This document shows, piece by piece, positions 53,825 through 64,000 of a DNA stretch of 64,000 nt. Each line of letters starts with the position of its first letter. The first letter of the stretch is position 1. This DNA comes from Buddleja alternifolia (Eukaryota; Streptophyta; Magnoliopsida; Lamiales; Scrophulariaceae), in assembly GCA_019426215.1 (NCBI GenBank), contig CM033396.1:22769101-22833100 (forward strand), in the 5' to 3' direction. The notes beneath the pieces are model-generated. The model was not told the DNA's origin, searched no databases, and worked only from the letters and a program-made list of their open reading frames with translations. The position numbers and the translations under genes are program-made.

Positions 53825-55368
53825 TGTTGGTCCCAAGTGGCATACGAAAGGGTCTAGAAGGGGGGGGTTGAATAGACCCTTTAAGTCTTTTTCGACTTAA
53901 AAAAGATTTCGTATTAAACGTATTTGGACGCTTGAAATGATAGCGCTTGAAGTGTGTGACGCTTCACCTTAGCGTTCACATAAGATATTTGAGACTTTGT
54001 GAAGCGTCTAATGAAGACTGTTTTATAAAGTTAACTTAGACTTCAGGAATTGAATACTTTGACCTTGTAGGTTAAGCGTTCAGTTCTTTTAATCAGGGTT
54101 AGCACAGCGGAATGATTTTGGAGTCTTCTCTTTGAAAGTTTTAGCGTCACAAGATGTTTCTTAGGTGCTTAGCTTTTGATTGTGTTTTACTTATGCAATG
54201 ATATGATAGATGAATGAAATGACTGAAAAGTAAATAACACAATATTTGTAAGGTTCGTTGGGTGGTGTAATCCCAACTACGTCCTTCTTCTCCTTTGCAC
54301 TTGGAGGCAATCCACTAAAATGATTCTCAAAGAATCACACAGAATCTTCTACAAATTAGGGAGAGATGGATGTCGATGACTTGAGCTCCTTGATCACACA
54401 GATTTCTGCTTCAAATCACTTCAACCCTCTTGCTTCTTTCACCCAGAAATGATGCAAGTATCCAACTTCGACTTCACACAGATCGCGAGGCTTGGATGGG
54501 ATTTTCTAAAAGGTTTGTTTGATTTTGATGAAGTTCAAACAACTTGGTAATATCTCAGTAGGAATCTGGTTTCTTCAAAAAGAATGTTTGAGATATTTGT
54601 TGACTGTCTCAGGAATATAAGAAAAGCAATTTGGATGTTTCTTGAAGTTTCTGGCTTTTCTGAGAGTTTAAGGAATGAGATTTTAATGCAACAGCAATTT
54701 GGCTTTGATAAAATTGTTGCTCTTCTTTTTTGTTTGTTGTTGAAGTCCTATTTATAGGTATTCTTGGAGAAAGTGTCCGTTTGACACATGCACTGGCGCG
54801 TGTCTCTCACTTTCGCGAGTGAACAGCTTTTGTCCTTTTTCCTGAAAATCTGCTGCACGAAAGTTGGTGCTGCAGTCTGAGATAGTTGACAGTCCAATAG
54901 GGTGGCTTCTCCGTACGTCTGACATTGCTTATCATATTAAATGCTCTTATCAACATTTAATGCATTTTAAATTAATACCCGTTGGTATTTAATGCTTTGA
55001 AAATATTTGCATTAAACTCCTTCTGGACTTAGAAGTAAATTCAGGTGAAATCACTTCTGTCCCATAAGGTAACGCTTGATATAGCTGGCCAAAGTGGATG
55101 CTTGGAGACTGTATCTATCTTCTGAGATCAGGCGCTTGAGTCTTCGAACTTTACCACTGATAAACTCACTCAGAAATCATCAGACGCTCAGCCTAAGACT
55201 ATTTTGCCTAACACTCTAAAGTAAGATAACAAAGCCTAATAAATCTATTACAGGTCTAATGCTTCAAAGCCTATACAAGTTTTCTACGAAAATAAACTTA
55301 CAACTTTTTTGGGGTCTAACAAAAACTTAATTGTCATCATCAAAACTTCTAACATGAAATTCCTAACA
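53825..55368 (-). repeat. Cop-B 5' LTR
   Basis: 1544 bp, TGTTGGTCCC to TTCCTAACA on plus. It is the active promoter copy, with TATA at 54748-54758 (CTATTTATAGG on plus). AAGCG-type motifs lie on both sides of it. Confidence 0.95.
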
Positions 55369-55373
55369 AGCGT

Positions 55374-55998
55374 AGATGAGGGTGGCCCGTTCCTTGTTTG
55401 CCTCTGATCGATTGGTACTCGGCATTAAATTGAATCGGATGAAGTCGAGCCAGAAAGCAGCCTCGGGTAATAGAGCCCTACGGGGGACATGAGCTTCTCC
55501 GGGTACCCATTCCCACCCTTCTCGGCCAATAACCTGCAAAATATCTGATAGGCTAACTCGGAGGCGCCCTGCATTGTAAAGAGTGGTGAACTCGCATGTC
55601 TGAGGTGTCGGGGTGCCTATGCTCTCCCTAATCTGTCTCAACTCATAATTGACATGTTTGCCCCGGACCAAAAGGGTAGTCCCCAGCCATCCTCGTGTCT
55701 CAATCTCATCATAAACCCCGGAGCTGAAGAATTCCAGAACCCAAGGAAGATGAATGGCCTCGGGCTTTTGACAGAAAAACTGTAAGCGATGAAACTGTAT
55801 CAATTCGTGCACAGAGGGCTGTCCCCGGGTGGTTAAATAGTGCTCCTCAATAAGGGTGCGGGGGGTGCTCAAACTCTGACACATAATTTGGACTTGGGGG
55901 TTTTCAAAACGGGTATTATCGGGAGTCTCGGGCTCATTAGAGGAACCCTCACCCATTTTTTTCTTACCCTTGGACGGTCTGTTGGTAGTTTTCGTCAT
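55374..55998 (-). pseudogene. Ath-5 ORF2, N-terminal part (split by Cop-B)
   Basis: The start is taken at 55998 ('MTKTTNRPSKGKKKMGEG'); the frame is open to 56010. About 208 residues, basic at the start, then 'PQVQIMCQSLSTPRTLIEEHY', 'LPWVLEFFSSGVYDEI' and 'TCEFTTLYNAGRLRVSLSD', typical of Athila ORF2. It runs into Cop-B after 'NKERATLIYA'; the C-terminal half is at 40797-41479. The two halves join in frame across the target duplication, so the gene was probably intact until Cop-B arrived. Confidence 0.83.
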
Positions 55999-56903
55999 TT
56001 GCAACAACAATTATCAACTTCTCCACTACTCAAATTAACCCAAATGCAACCAACCAAATACAACAATAATCAACGCCCAACAACACACCAAAATCAGAGA
56101 GCAACCCACACTCTAGCAACAATCCACGGATTGAACCGATTCCTCAATTCTTTTAAGCAATAATCCACAATTTAATCAACAAAATAGCATCCAATTTCAA
56201 CAACAACAACAACCCACAAATTCAATTTCAACCCACAATTTCAATAAAAGCCCTCAAATGCAATAACAACAAAAAATTCAATCTACAATCGGACAATGCC
56301 CCAATTAATCCTCAAAATATAACGCAAGGCACCTACTCGTCGGCTATGAATCGGAAATGGAAGAAGGGTAAAGCCAAAACTCACCTTTTATCCCCAAAAT
56401 TTTCGCACCGAGTCGATGTGAAAGAAGAGCCTCTTGTGCAACGAATTATGTTGATGGAAAGTGGCGGTGAAATACGGTGGAAATGGCCGGAAATGGTGAG
56501 AGAGTCGCCGGAAATCGCGTGGGAGAGGAGTTGTGAAGATTTTGGGAGAATTTTGACCGTTTTGACCCACATATGTGTTTAATTCAGAATCGGGCGCCTA
56601 GGCGCGCGTGATTGGGCCCCTAGGCGCGCGACACAGCGTACCTGGATTCTTTTGGGTGGTAATGCCCGCGCCTAGGCGGGCGTTGTTCGGCGCTTGGGCG
56701 CCCCTTTCAGAATCGGGCGCCTAGGCGCCTGATTTCTCGGCGCTTGGGCGCGCAGTTCTGAATAGTTTTGTAAAGAATTTCATTTCCTGTTTCAAAAGGG
56801 AAGAGACAAAACACTTAAAACACAAACTAACAAATATGTAAGGTTAGAAAATAAAGCAACAAACGGAATAATAAGGGAAAAAGAAAAGGAAACGGAAAGA
56901 AAA
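55999..56903 (-). promoter_or_regulatory. Ath-5 spacer between pol and ORF2 with six GC palindromes
   Basis: GGCGCCTAGGCGC-type copies at 56592-56607, 56614-56630, 56664-56681, 56688-56702, 56715-56729 and 56738-56753, about 600 bases upstream of ORF2 in its sense. A weak minus-strand TATA-like sequence (GTTATATTTTG) lies near 56315-56325. The remainder is CAA/AAC-rich leader-like sequence. It may be an internal promoter for ORF2; this is inference from the parallel with the LTR promoters. Confidence 0.4.
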
Positions 56904-56951
56904 CATGGGTTGCCTCCCAAGAAGCGCTAGTTTAGAGTCATTAGCTCGACT
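56904..56951 (-). other. Double hairpin downstream of pol (Ath-5 copy)
   Basis: Minus strand: hairpin 1 (56936-56951) AGTCG, loop AGCTAA, TGACT (closing G-U wobble). Hairpin 2 (56904-56921) TGGG, loop AGGCAA, CCCA, with one mismatch outside. AGCGCT lies between. It ends 13 bases after the pol stop. Confidence 0.65.
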
Positions 56952-56963
56952 GAAAGCGAAGAA

Positions 56964-59900
56964 TCACGAAGGGTCCGCGAGGATGAAGGACTCTTTGTCT
57001 CTTGGTCCATCCATCCCTAAGTAAGGTTTTAGACGTTGAGCGTTGACCAAGAAAGTATGTCCTTTATCTGTTGTAAGCTCGACGGCGCCGGATGGATAGA
57101 CCTGGGAAATCAAAAATGGTCCCGACCATCGAGACTTAAGCTTCCCGGGGAAGAGTCGGAGTCGAGAGTTGTATAGCAACACCCGCTCTCCCTTGTGGAA
57201 TTCCCGGGGGAGAATATGTTTGTCATGCCACATTTTGGTCCGCTCCTTATAGAGTTTTGCGTTCTCATAGGCAAGATGACGCCATTCTTCGAGCTCGTTG
57301 AGTTGTAGCAAACGTTGTGTACCTACACTTTGAGAGTCAAAATTTAGAAACTTAATGGCCCAATAAGCACGATGCTCGAGTTCAACGGGCAAGTGACATG
57401 TTTTACCAAAAACAAGATGATACGGGGACATGCCAATTGGGGTTTTATAGGCGGTCCAATAAGCCCAAAGAGCATCATCCAATTTAAGGGACCAATCCTT
57501 TCTTGATGCGTTGACAGTTTTTTCTAAAATACGCTTAATCTCCCTATTCGAGACCTCCACTTGGCCACTAGTTTGTGGGTGGTATGGGGTCGAAATTTTA
57601 TGCTTCACCCCGTACTTGGTCAATAAAAGTTCAAACTGCCTGTTGCAGAAGTGGGTGCCCCCGTCACTAACGATGGCTCGGGGAGTTCCAAATCGAGTAA
57701 AAATATGTTTCTTCAGAAAACGAGTGACAACCCGAGCATCATTAGTAGGCAAGGCCACGGCTTCCACCCATTTGGAGACATAGTCTACCGCAACAAGGAT
57801 ATATTTATTTGAACAAGAACTGGGGAAAGGGCCCATGAAATCCACACCCCATACATCAAACAACTCACACTCTAACATGCTATTTAAGGGCGTTTCATGA
57901 TGTTTAGAGATGTTCCCCATCCGTTGACAGCGATCACAAGATTTGACATAATGATGTGCATCTTTAACAAGAGTAGGCCAGAAGAAACCTGATTGGAGGA
58001 TCTTAGCTACCGTTTTGGAAGGCCCAAAATGGCCTCCTACCGCCATATCATGACAATGAGATAGGATAGCATGCACGTCCGTTTCGGGTATGCAACGTCG
58101 AATTAAACCATCTGCACAAACTTTGAATAAAAAGGGTTCGTCCCAAAGATATTGCTTTACATCAGATAGAAATTTCTTCTTTTGATGAAAAGTGATATCC
58201 GAGGGAAGACAGCCCGTAACAATGTTATTGGCAAAGTTAGCATACCAAGGTGAAATTTTTTCAGAAATAGCAAGGAGGTGTTCATCTGGGAATTCCTCAC
58301 GAATTGGTGTCTCATCTAACGGATCATTCACTAGCTCTAATCGTGAGAGGTGGTCGGCTACTACATTTTCGGTGCCTTTCTTGTCTTTTATCTCTAAATC
58401 AAATTTTTGGAGTAACAAAATCCACCTAAGGAGTCTTGGTTTAGCATCTTTCTTGGCAAGCAAATATTTTAAAGCCGAATGATCGGTGTAAACTATCACT
58501 TTGTTTAGCACGAGGTAAGAGTGGAATTTATCGAATGCAAAGACTATGGCGAGTAATTCTTTTTCCGTGGTGGCATAATTCAATTGTGCATCGTTAAGAG
58601 TTTTACTAGCATAGTAAATGGTTCGAAATACCTTTTCCTTCCTTTGGCCAAGGACCGCTCCAACCGCGGTGTCACTCGCATCACACATCAATTCGAATGG
58701 TAAGCTCCAATCGGGGGATGACATGATAGGGGCCGAAACTAAGCGTTCCTTCAAATCAAGAAAGGCCTGCATACAAGAAGAATTGAAATCAAAAGGTGCA
58801 TCTTTAACAAGCAAATTAGACAACGGTTTCGCAATTTTAGAGAAATTCAAGATGAATCGCCTATAGAAACCAGCATGCCCGAGAAAACTCCTAACAGCTT
58901 TGACCGATGTGGGCGGGGGAAGTTTTTCAATGACCTCAATCTTGGCTTGGTCTACTTTGATCCCTTTTTGAGAGATCGTGTGGCCAAGTACAATCCCCTC
59001 CCGGACCATTAAATGGCATTTTTCCCAATTCAAAACAAGGTTGGTTTCTTCACAACGTTTAAGCACAACATTTAGATGAGCAAGACAGATATCAAAAGTT
59101 GTTCCGAAAACAGAAAAGTCATCCATAAAAATTTCAAGGAAATCTTCAACCATATCATGAAAAATAGCCATCATGCATCTTTGAAAAGTGGTCGGGGCAT
59201 TACACAAGCCAAATGGCATCCTTCTATAAGCAAATGTGCCATAAGGACAAGTGAAAGTGGTTTTCTCTTGGTCCTCAGGATCTATGGCAATTTGATTATA
59301 GCCGGAGTAACCATCTAGAAAACAATAGAAATCATGCCCGGCTAATCGTTCAAGCATTTGGTCAATAAAGGGGAGGGGGAAATGATCCTTACGTGTGGCA
59401 TCATTCAACTTACGGTAATCTATACATACACGCCACCCACTAATTATACGAGTTGGGATAAGCTCATTATTCGCATTCTCAATTACCGTTATCCCCCCTT
59501 TCTTAGGCACCACTTGGGTAGGGCTCACCCACGCACTATCAGAAATAGGATAGATTATACCTGAGTCGAGCAGTTTAATCACTTCCTTCTTTACTACCTC
59601 TTGGATTTGTGGGTTTGATCTCCTTTGGGGTTGGCGTGTAGGCTTGGTGGAGTCCTCCATAAGTATTTTGTGCATACATATCGCTGGACTAATGCCTTTG
59701 ATGTCCGCAAGTTTCCACCCAAAAGCCCGTTTGTGAGATCTCAACACCGTCATTAATTGCTCTTCTTGTGATCCTGAAAGAGATGAGGAAATGATCAATG
59801 GGAGTGTTTCGTCATCGTTCAAGTACACATATTTAAGGTGGGAGGGGAGGGGTTTGAGTTCGAGAAAGGGGGGTTCTTCAATAGATGGGCGAGGTGATCC

Positions 59901-61250
59901 TGACAATGATCTATCAACTTTGATGAATCCTCCCGAATGAGAGGAAGATTTGTACTCCAAGCTTAGAACCTTTTCCACTAGATCATCTTTCTCCGAGTCC
60001 ACTTGCATGGATTTCATAAGACTCTGTTCGAGAGAATTTTCAATTGTATTGTCCTGTAAATACTCAACAATCAAATGGTCAAATGTATCAATTCGATAAC
60101 ACGAGTCATGATCAATAGGATGTTTAAGGACTTTGTAAACATCAAAGGTAACTTTGTCATCGCCCACATTCAAGGTAAGCTTACCATTAGCAATGTCAAT
60201 TACCGCCTTACCCGTGGCTAGGAATGGTCTCCCTAGGATTAATGGTACCTCCCCATCTTCTTCCATGTCGAGTACTACGAAATCAACGGGGAAATAAAAC
60301 TTGTCGACTTGGACAATAACGTCTTCGATTATCCCCTTGGGCCTCTTGATCGATCGGTCGGCTAGTTGAAGGCTCATTGAGGTCGGCTTGGGATTTCCAA
60401 GGCCTAGCTTTTTAAACAGTGAGTATGGAAGAAGATTGATGCTGGCCCCCGAGTCACATAACACCTTCTTGAATGATAGGGATCCAATTGTGCATGGGAT
60501 TGTGAGACTCCCGGGATCTTGGAGCTTAGTTGGCAATTTATTGAGTAATACGGCGGAGCATTCTTCCGTGAGGCACACCGTCTCATTCTCTTCCCACTTC
60601 TGCTTGTTGGAGAGTATGTCCTTGAAGAACTTCACATAATTCGGCATTTGGAGAATGGCGTCAATAAACGGAATATTAATTCTCACTTCCCGAAGGATTG
60701 CCACAATTCGGAGAAAGCTCGGATCCATCTCCTTTTTCTTCTTTTTGTGAGCATTTGGGAAGGGGAGACGAACTTCGATAGGGGGAGAAAGCGTTGGATT
60801 AGACGGATGAAAACCCACAGAAACAGTGGGCGGCGCCTGGGCGCGTATATCGGCGCCTAGGCGCGGATCTGTTGGCGCCTGGGCGTGCAGTTCTGGGCGC
60901 TCGGGCGCGGGATGCAGAGAGTTTGCATCTGGCAGGTTTGTGGGTGGCGCCTGGGCGCGTATATTGGCGCCTAGGCGCGTATCTGTAGGCGCCTGGGCGT
61001 GCATGTCTGGGCGCTCGGGCGCGGATGTACTGGCAGTGTCATTCTCCAATTGTTTGCCACTTCTCAAGGCTATGGCATTGCATTGGGCCTTCGGGTTCTT
61101 TTCCGTGTCGCTTGGGAGAGTTCCCGGGGCTCTACCGTTAACCGCATTAGAAAGTTGCCCTACTTGTGTTCGCAAATCCTTCATCTCCATACACATATCC
61201 TTTATCATACTCCGAAGTTCGTTGAAAGATGTATCGGATTTTTTCATGTG
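56964..61250 (-). CDS. gag-pol: Ath-5 Gag (C-terminal part)-protease-RT-RNase H-integrase
   Basis: One uninterrupted frame of 1427 residues from the ATG at 61247. This ATG is internal to gag; the Gag core and zinc knuckle are lost at the 61251 junction. Linker with repeats at about residues 74-140. Protease '[11 protein letters not shown]' near 262 and '[11 protein letters not shown]'. RT 'VCIDYRKLN' near 602 and FMDD near 707. RNase H '[14 protein letters not shown]' near 850. Integrase zinc site near 1065 ('[12 protein letters not shown]', 'CDRCQ') and DDE in 'WGVDFMGPF', 'IVSDGGTHF' and 'VEVSNREIK'. '[10 protein letters not shown]' has Trp where Arg is usual. Enzymatic domains look intact, but without gag start, primer site or true promoter context, expression is doubtful. 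Confidence 0.92.
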   Translation of the reverse strand, partial: HMKKSDTSFNELRSMIKDMCMEMKDLRTQVGQLSNAVNGRAPGTLPSDTEKNPKAQCNAIALRSGKQLENDTASTSAPERPDMHAQAPTDTRLGANIRAQAPPTNLPDANSLHPAPERPELHAQAPTDPRLGADIRAQAPPTVSVGFHPSNPTLSPPIEVRLPFPNAHKKKKKEMDPSFLRIVAILREVRINIPFIDAILQMPNYVKFFKDILSNKQKWEENETVCLTEECSAVLLNKLPTKLQDPGSLTIPCTIGSLSFKKVLCDSGASINLLPYSLFKKLGLGNPKPTSMSLQLADRSIKRPKGIIEDVIVQVDKFYFPVDFVVLDMEEDGEVPLILGRPFLATGKAVIDIANGKLTLNVGDDKVTFDVYKVLKHPIDHDSCYRIDTFDHLIVEYLQDNTIENSLEQSLMKSMQVDSEKDDLVEKVLSLEYKSSSHSGGFIKVDRSLSGSPRPSIEEPPFLELKPLPSHLKYVYLNDDETLPLIISSSLSGSQEEQLMTVLRSHKRAFGWKLADIKGISPAICMHKILMEDSTKPTRQPQRRSNPQIQEVVKKEVIKLLDSGIIYPISDSAWVSPTQVVPKKGGITVIENANNELIPTRIISGWRVCIDYRKLNDATRKDHFPLPFIDQMLERLAGHDFYCFLDGYSGYNQIAIDPEDQEKTTFTCPYGTFAYRRMPFGLCNAPTTFQRCMMAIFHDMVEDFLEIFMDDFSVFGTTFDICLAHLNVVLKRCEETNLVLNWEKCHLMVREGIVLGHTISQKGIKVDQAKIEVIEKLPPPTSVKAVRSFLGHAGFYRRFILNFSKIAKPLSNLLVKDAPFDFNSSCMQAFLDLKERLVSAPIMSSPDWSLPFELMCDASDTAVGAVLGQRKEKVFRTIYYASKTLNDAQLNYATTEKELLAIVFAFDKFHSYLVLNKVIVYTDHSALKYLLAKKDAKPRLLRWILLLQKFDLEIKDKKGTENVVADHLSRLELVNDPLDETPIREEFPDEHLLAISEKISPWYANFANNIVTGCLPSDITFHQKKKFLSDVKQYLWDEPFLFKVCADGLIRRCIPETDVHAILSHCHDMAVGGHFGPSKTVAKILQSGFFWPTLVKDAHHYVKSCDRCQRMGNISKHHETPLNSMLECELFDVWGVDFMGPFPSSCSNKYILVAVDYVSKWVEAVALPTNDARVVTRFLKKHIFTRFGTPRAIVSDGGTHFCNRQFELLLTKYGVKHKISTPYHPQTSGQVEVSNREIKRILEKTVNASRKDWSLKLDDALWAYWTAYKTPIGMSPYHLVFGKTCHLPVELEHRAYWAIKFLNFDSQSVGTQRLLQLNELEEWRHLAYENAKLYKERTKMWHDKHILPREFHKGERVLLYNSRLRLFPGKLKSRWSGPFLISQVYPSGAVELTTDKGHTFLVNAQRLKPYLGMDGPRDKESFILADPS
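60831..61023 (-). repeat. GGCGCCTAGGCGC repeats inside Ath-5 gag
   Basis: Eight copies in two tandem blocks of four (60831-60909 and 60946-61023), a duplicated unit of about 115 bases. Variants GGCGCCTGGGCGC, GGCGCCTAGGCGC, GGCGCCTGGGCGTGC and GGCGCTCGGGCGC recur in the same order in each block. They encode Ala-Gln-Ala-Pro and Arg-rich repeats. The same motif is in the LTR and in the pol-ORF2 spacer. Confidence 0.8.
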
Positions 61251-61476
61251 AGCATCCGGAGTATGTAGCTATCCCTAGCATCAACTAACTTAGAAGATGT
61301 TACTAATCCCTTTTGCACCTTAATTTACTTTCTCCCGAATAGATAAATTAAGCATTAGATCTTATATATGTTGGCCAAACACACTAAGCATTGACAACAA
61401 GATTATAACACAAAGCAATATAAATCAATCATACGATAAATACTTTTATAACTCAAAAATCATAATTCGGCCTAAG
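61251..61476. repeat. Second copy of Ath-4 LTR segment (duplicates 37223-37448)
   Basis: Near-identical to 37223-37448 (I see one mismatch by eye, near 61428) and followed, as there, by an Ath-5 LTR. It occupies the place where the Ath-5 primer site and gag start should be. The joint with gag shares AGCATCC on both sides. Confidence 0.88.
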
Positions 61477-63194
61477 TGACACGCTAAAAGCTAACGTGCT
61501 ATGATAGCAAGTGCACTAGACGTGTGTAGTAATAAGTGGACAAAAAGTCCGGGTTGTCGAACCACAAGGACTTGAATTCTAGTTAATGATTTTCGATAAA
61601 AGATAAGACAATTAAAGTAAAGTGCAAGAAAAAGATTAAATAAACGAAGAACCAAAGAGAAACGTACTATAGATTTAATCTCACGTATGATAAAATGACT
61701 AAGGCACATGCTACAACCGAATCTACTCGTCAATATATATGAGCTACTCTTCGAATTATTAGACTCCTATTGCTTTGGTGGAAACTCCTAAATTAACTAT
61801 TACCCGATGTCTCGGCACATAATAATCCTATGATTAATTGACGGTTCTCTAAATATGTCTATCCGAGAATCTAATCAAAAATCACGCATTAACGTTCTAG
61901 AGCTTCCCCGAACGAATCCGGCTAACAACACCCGGGAATCTTTACCTATTTCTAGGGCAATCCCTCATTTGTTTCGGATGATGTGTTAATTCTCTTGCAC
62001 CCTAATCTATTTTCTCTCGAACAACTAGATTAGGCAAGATAGCAAGCATATGGTGATCAAACACATGATTGGAATAAAAGCATAGAATTAACACACAAAG
62101 CAATAGGAGAATTAATACAAAGAGCAACTTCACATATATTGATTCATAAATTTGGCCTTCACATGGCCTTAGTTCTACAATATTAGCCTCTCATCAAAGC
62201 CTTAAGAAAATATAATACAAACATATACATACTCATGGAAATAAACATGTAATGCAAATAATTAAAACTCCCTCAATTGATTGATGATGGATCTTTGCTC
62301 TCTTGATCTTCAATCCTTAGCTCCTCTCTCTTTGTTCCCCTCCAAAAGTGATGAAGAAAATGGTGATGAATGATGATGAGTGAAAAGTGATGGATAACAT
62401 GCCTCCCTCTCCCTCCTCCTCAAGATCCTCGGTCAATTGTGCTGAAATCTCCTTAAGAAGACCACCACAAATCAGCTCCTCATGTGTATCTCCCCCCTAG
62501 TGTGTCCTCCACTACTCTTAAAGTGAGTAGTATAAAATTCCCTAAAGTAGATCTAGTAAGAAACATACTTATGACATCCCTCCCATACATGTGATGACCT
62601 CTTGGCTTTAAATGTTCCATTCCCCCATCAAATGATGATCTTTTGGCGGAAAGGAATCAAATCTCGGATGTGGCCACGCCTAGGCGCGTGAATTATGGCG
62701 CTCGGGCGCCCAAATCAGAATGTTGGGAGTATTTGCCTCTGTCTGGCGCAGTAATTGTATTTCCTTCATAACTCTCTCCACAAAACTCCGATTTGGATGA
62801 TTCAAGTCCTCATTTGAAGCTAACACATAGTTCTACAACTTTGTAGAAGGAAACGTCATCCAATTCAGTCTCTAAAAATAAGAAAATATCGCTCGAACGT
62901 GGAAACTGGTGCAGATACGGCGCCCAGGCGTGGACAGAACGGCGCCTAGGCGCGGAAAGCAGAATGTTGACGTTATTTGCATCTTTTCCGGCGCCTAGGC
63001 GTGGACAACAGAAGCAAATTGGCCTGAACTTGTTTTATACGTCGTTTTTCATCCCGTTCTTCGATTGTATCCATTTAAAACCTGAAATCACTTAATGCAC
63101 GAATTAAACGCACATGTAGCAAGAATTAAGCGATAAATGAACCTAAAACATAAACGCAAAGGGGCTTAAAAACACATAAAAATGCCTCTTATCA
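61477..63194 (-). repeat. Ath-5 5' LTR position (right LTR)
   Basis: 1718 bp, matching 37449-39167 with about 11 differences. It ends CTTATCA followed by the CTAAG target duplication. On its left there is Ath-4 LTR sequence, not a primer site, so by its flanks it looks like a solo LTR in the same insertion site. Confidence 0.92.
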
Positions 63195-63199
63195 CTAAG

Positions 63200-63803
63200 C
63201 ATGGCCTTAGTGTACAGATTTAGCTACTAATAATGATATGAAAAATGACTAAAGAATTCATGAAAGTAATAAACAAATAATAACAAAAACTCCCTATGAC
63301 TGTGTAGAAAATCTTCTTCTTCCTTCAAGCTTCCTCTACTTCTATGGAGAATTACAAAGGATCAAACCCTAGTCTAACTCTCTCTCTATGTGAAGACGGA
63401 ATATTGTTGGAGAAGAACTCTGAAAAATGTTTCCTTAAACCCTACTGCATCACTTTGTATTTATATGCATGGTTTGAGAAGAGTCTGTGTAAGTGTAAAG
63501 TTTGGAAATTTCCTAAACTATTTTGCCGATATCAACGTTTGAACGTTAGGCTTCCTGCGTTCGTGCGTAACTTCTCTTCACGTTCGAACACCTAATGTTC
63601 CAAGTTCGAACGTTAGCTCGTCGACTTTCTGCTCTAAAATTCCATCTTACTGCTTCTTTCATCCTTTTGTCTCCAATGCTATGATTTATACCTGGATATT
63701 CAAAATAAACACATTACACGCATATGTGGTATAAAATCATGCTAAATTCTATGTAAATCATACAACTAAAGGACTATAAAACACGTAATTCTAGACTCTA
63801 TCA
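63200..63803 (-). repeat. Ath-4 LTR, right part
   Basis: Continues the LTR interrupted at 37448, to CTCTATCA at 63803. The minus-strand TATA-like box is at about 63458-63469 (TATTTATATGCA on plus). AACGTTTGAACGTTAG-type motifs are at 63534-63549, 63558-63568, 63579-63595 and 63600-63616, upstream of it in the sense of transcription. Confidence 0.82.
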
Positions 63804-64000
63804 AGCCCCCCCCCCCCCCTCCCCAATACTATTATAATTTTAGTCGTTTTAATTGCTATTGTAAGATCGCAAGGCACTTAATACACTTACTATTGCTCGC
63901 AAACATAGTTGAAAAGAAACATATCAATATGATTTCTTGGAGCTAAAAGCCTCCAATAGAGGCATTATACAATAATCCGCGACCCCATTAGAGGCCAATA
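63804..64000 (-). mobile_element. Polypurine tract and start of another Ath-4-family internal region
   Basis: AG, then a run of 15 C, then TCCCC (63806-63825), reads on the minus strand as a polypurine tract directly before an LTR start TGATAGAG. The remaining 175 bases show no ORF, as expected for an Athila 3' non-coding region. The LTR to its left therefore serves as a 3' LTR for sequence to the right and as a 5' LTR for Ath-4. Confidence 0.6.

Larger units (their letters stand above)
41480..55368 (-). mobile_element. Cop-B: SIRE/Maximus-type Ty1/Copia element, nearly intact
   Basis: 13,889 bp. LTRs 41480-43025 (1546 bp) and 53825-55368 (1544 bp) with AGCGT target duplication (41475-41479 and 55369-55373). 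Minus-strand order: 5' LTR, tRNA-iMet site, gag (two frameshifts), pol (intact, 1079 residues), candidate internal promoter, third ORF (intact, 1401 residues), polypurine tract, 3' LTR. About 10 LTR differences by eye, several of them homopolymer length changes. It is the youngest-looking Copia copy here and could supply pol and ORF3 products. Confidence 0.96.
37449..63194 (-). mobile_element. Ath-5: Athila element with gag-pol and ORF2, 5' end rearranged, carrying Cop-B
   Basis: LTRs 37449-39167 (1719 bp) and 61477-63194 (1718 bp), target duplication CTAAG (37444-37448 and 63195-63199). Minus-strand order: (gag N-terminus and primer site missing), gag C-terminus to integrase (61247-56964), double hairpin, spacer with GC palindromes, ORF2 (split by Cop-B), 3' non-coding, polypurine tract, 3' LTR. 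At 61251 gag is joined to a copy of the Ath-4 LTR flank instead of continuing to a primer site. About 11 LTR mismatches by eye (roughly 0.6%), so a recent insertion. Confidence 0.92.

Noticed and set aside
60831..61023. GC repeat blocks as a CRISPR array or satellite
   Set aside because: Repeat units are about 13-16 bases with irregular coding spacers inside gag, in a plant genome. They share sequence with the LTR of the same element.
63806..63820. 15-base C run as telomeric or structural G-quadruplex locus
   Set aside because: It lies directly beside an LTR end at the place of the polypurine tract, and its length may be inflated by slippage or sequencing error.

Overview
The window is plant nuclear heterochromatin, most likely eudicot. 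It consists entirely of nested LTR retrotransposons, and I see no host gene, tRNA, rRNA or CRISPR array. Two lineages are present. Ty3/Gypsy elements of the Athila type have a tRNA-Asp-like primer site (core CCCCGGCAACGGCGCCA on the complement), RT with FMDD, and a pol-distal ORF in Ath-5. Ty1/Copia elements of the SIRE/Maximus type have a tRNA-iMet primer site, a UBN2-type Gag, the order PR-IN-RT-RH, and a very large third ORF. I use local names: Ath-1 to Ath-5, Cop-A and Cop-B.

Layout from left to right. 1-9845 is Ath-1 (minus), which sits inside the primer-binding site of Ath-2 (plus, 9846-about 14195). A deletion junction at about 14195 fuses the truncated 3' LTR of Ath-2 to a protease remnant of Ath-4 (minus). 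Cop-A (plus, 14579-34890, target duplication AAAAT) splits the Ath-4 gag-pro gene, whose other half is at 34896-36567. Ath-3 (minus, 25853-32310, duplication CGCCC) is inserted in the third ORF of Cop-A. The 5' LTR of Ath-4 starts at 36693 and is split by Ath-5 (minus, 37449-63194, duplication CTAAG). Ath-5 itself carries Cop-B (minus, 41480-55368, duplication AGCGT) in its ORF2. The Ath-4 LTR resumes at 63200-63803 and is followed by a polypurine tract of another copy, so it is the middle LTR of a tandem array.

Functional state. Cop-B has intact pol and third ORFs but two gag frameshifts. Cop-A has point nonsense mutations plus the Ath-3 insertion. Ath-1 has two frameshifts in an otherwise full-length gag-pol. 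Ath-5 keeps one long Gag-PR-RT-RH-IN frame but has lost its gag start and primer site. Ath-2 and Ath-3 have no RT or integrase and would depend on proteins from relatives. By-eye LTR divergence (Cop-A about 1.7%, Ath-3 about 1.1%, Ath-5 and Cop-B about 0.6%) agrees with the nesting order.

The most interesting signals are not the genes. (1) Each family carries its own short, mostly palindromic motif in clusters, four of five times just upstream of a TATA-like box, and in three Athila families again inside gag. In the Copia family a motif AAGCGYY runs through LTRs, UTRs and all three ORFs in all three reading phases. (2) Two RNA-hairpin cassettes are conserved between Athila families with compensating base changes. 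(3) In both Copia copies gag and pol are separated by a 38/39-nt stop-containing segment bounded by direct repeats, whose absence would keep the frame in both. (4) The Copia third ORF looks like a nuclear coiled-coil protein with its own candidate promoter, not an envelope protein.
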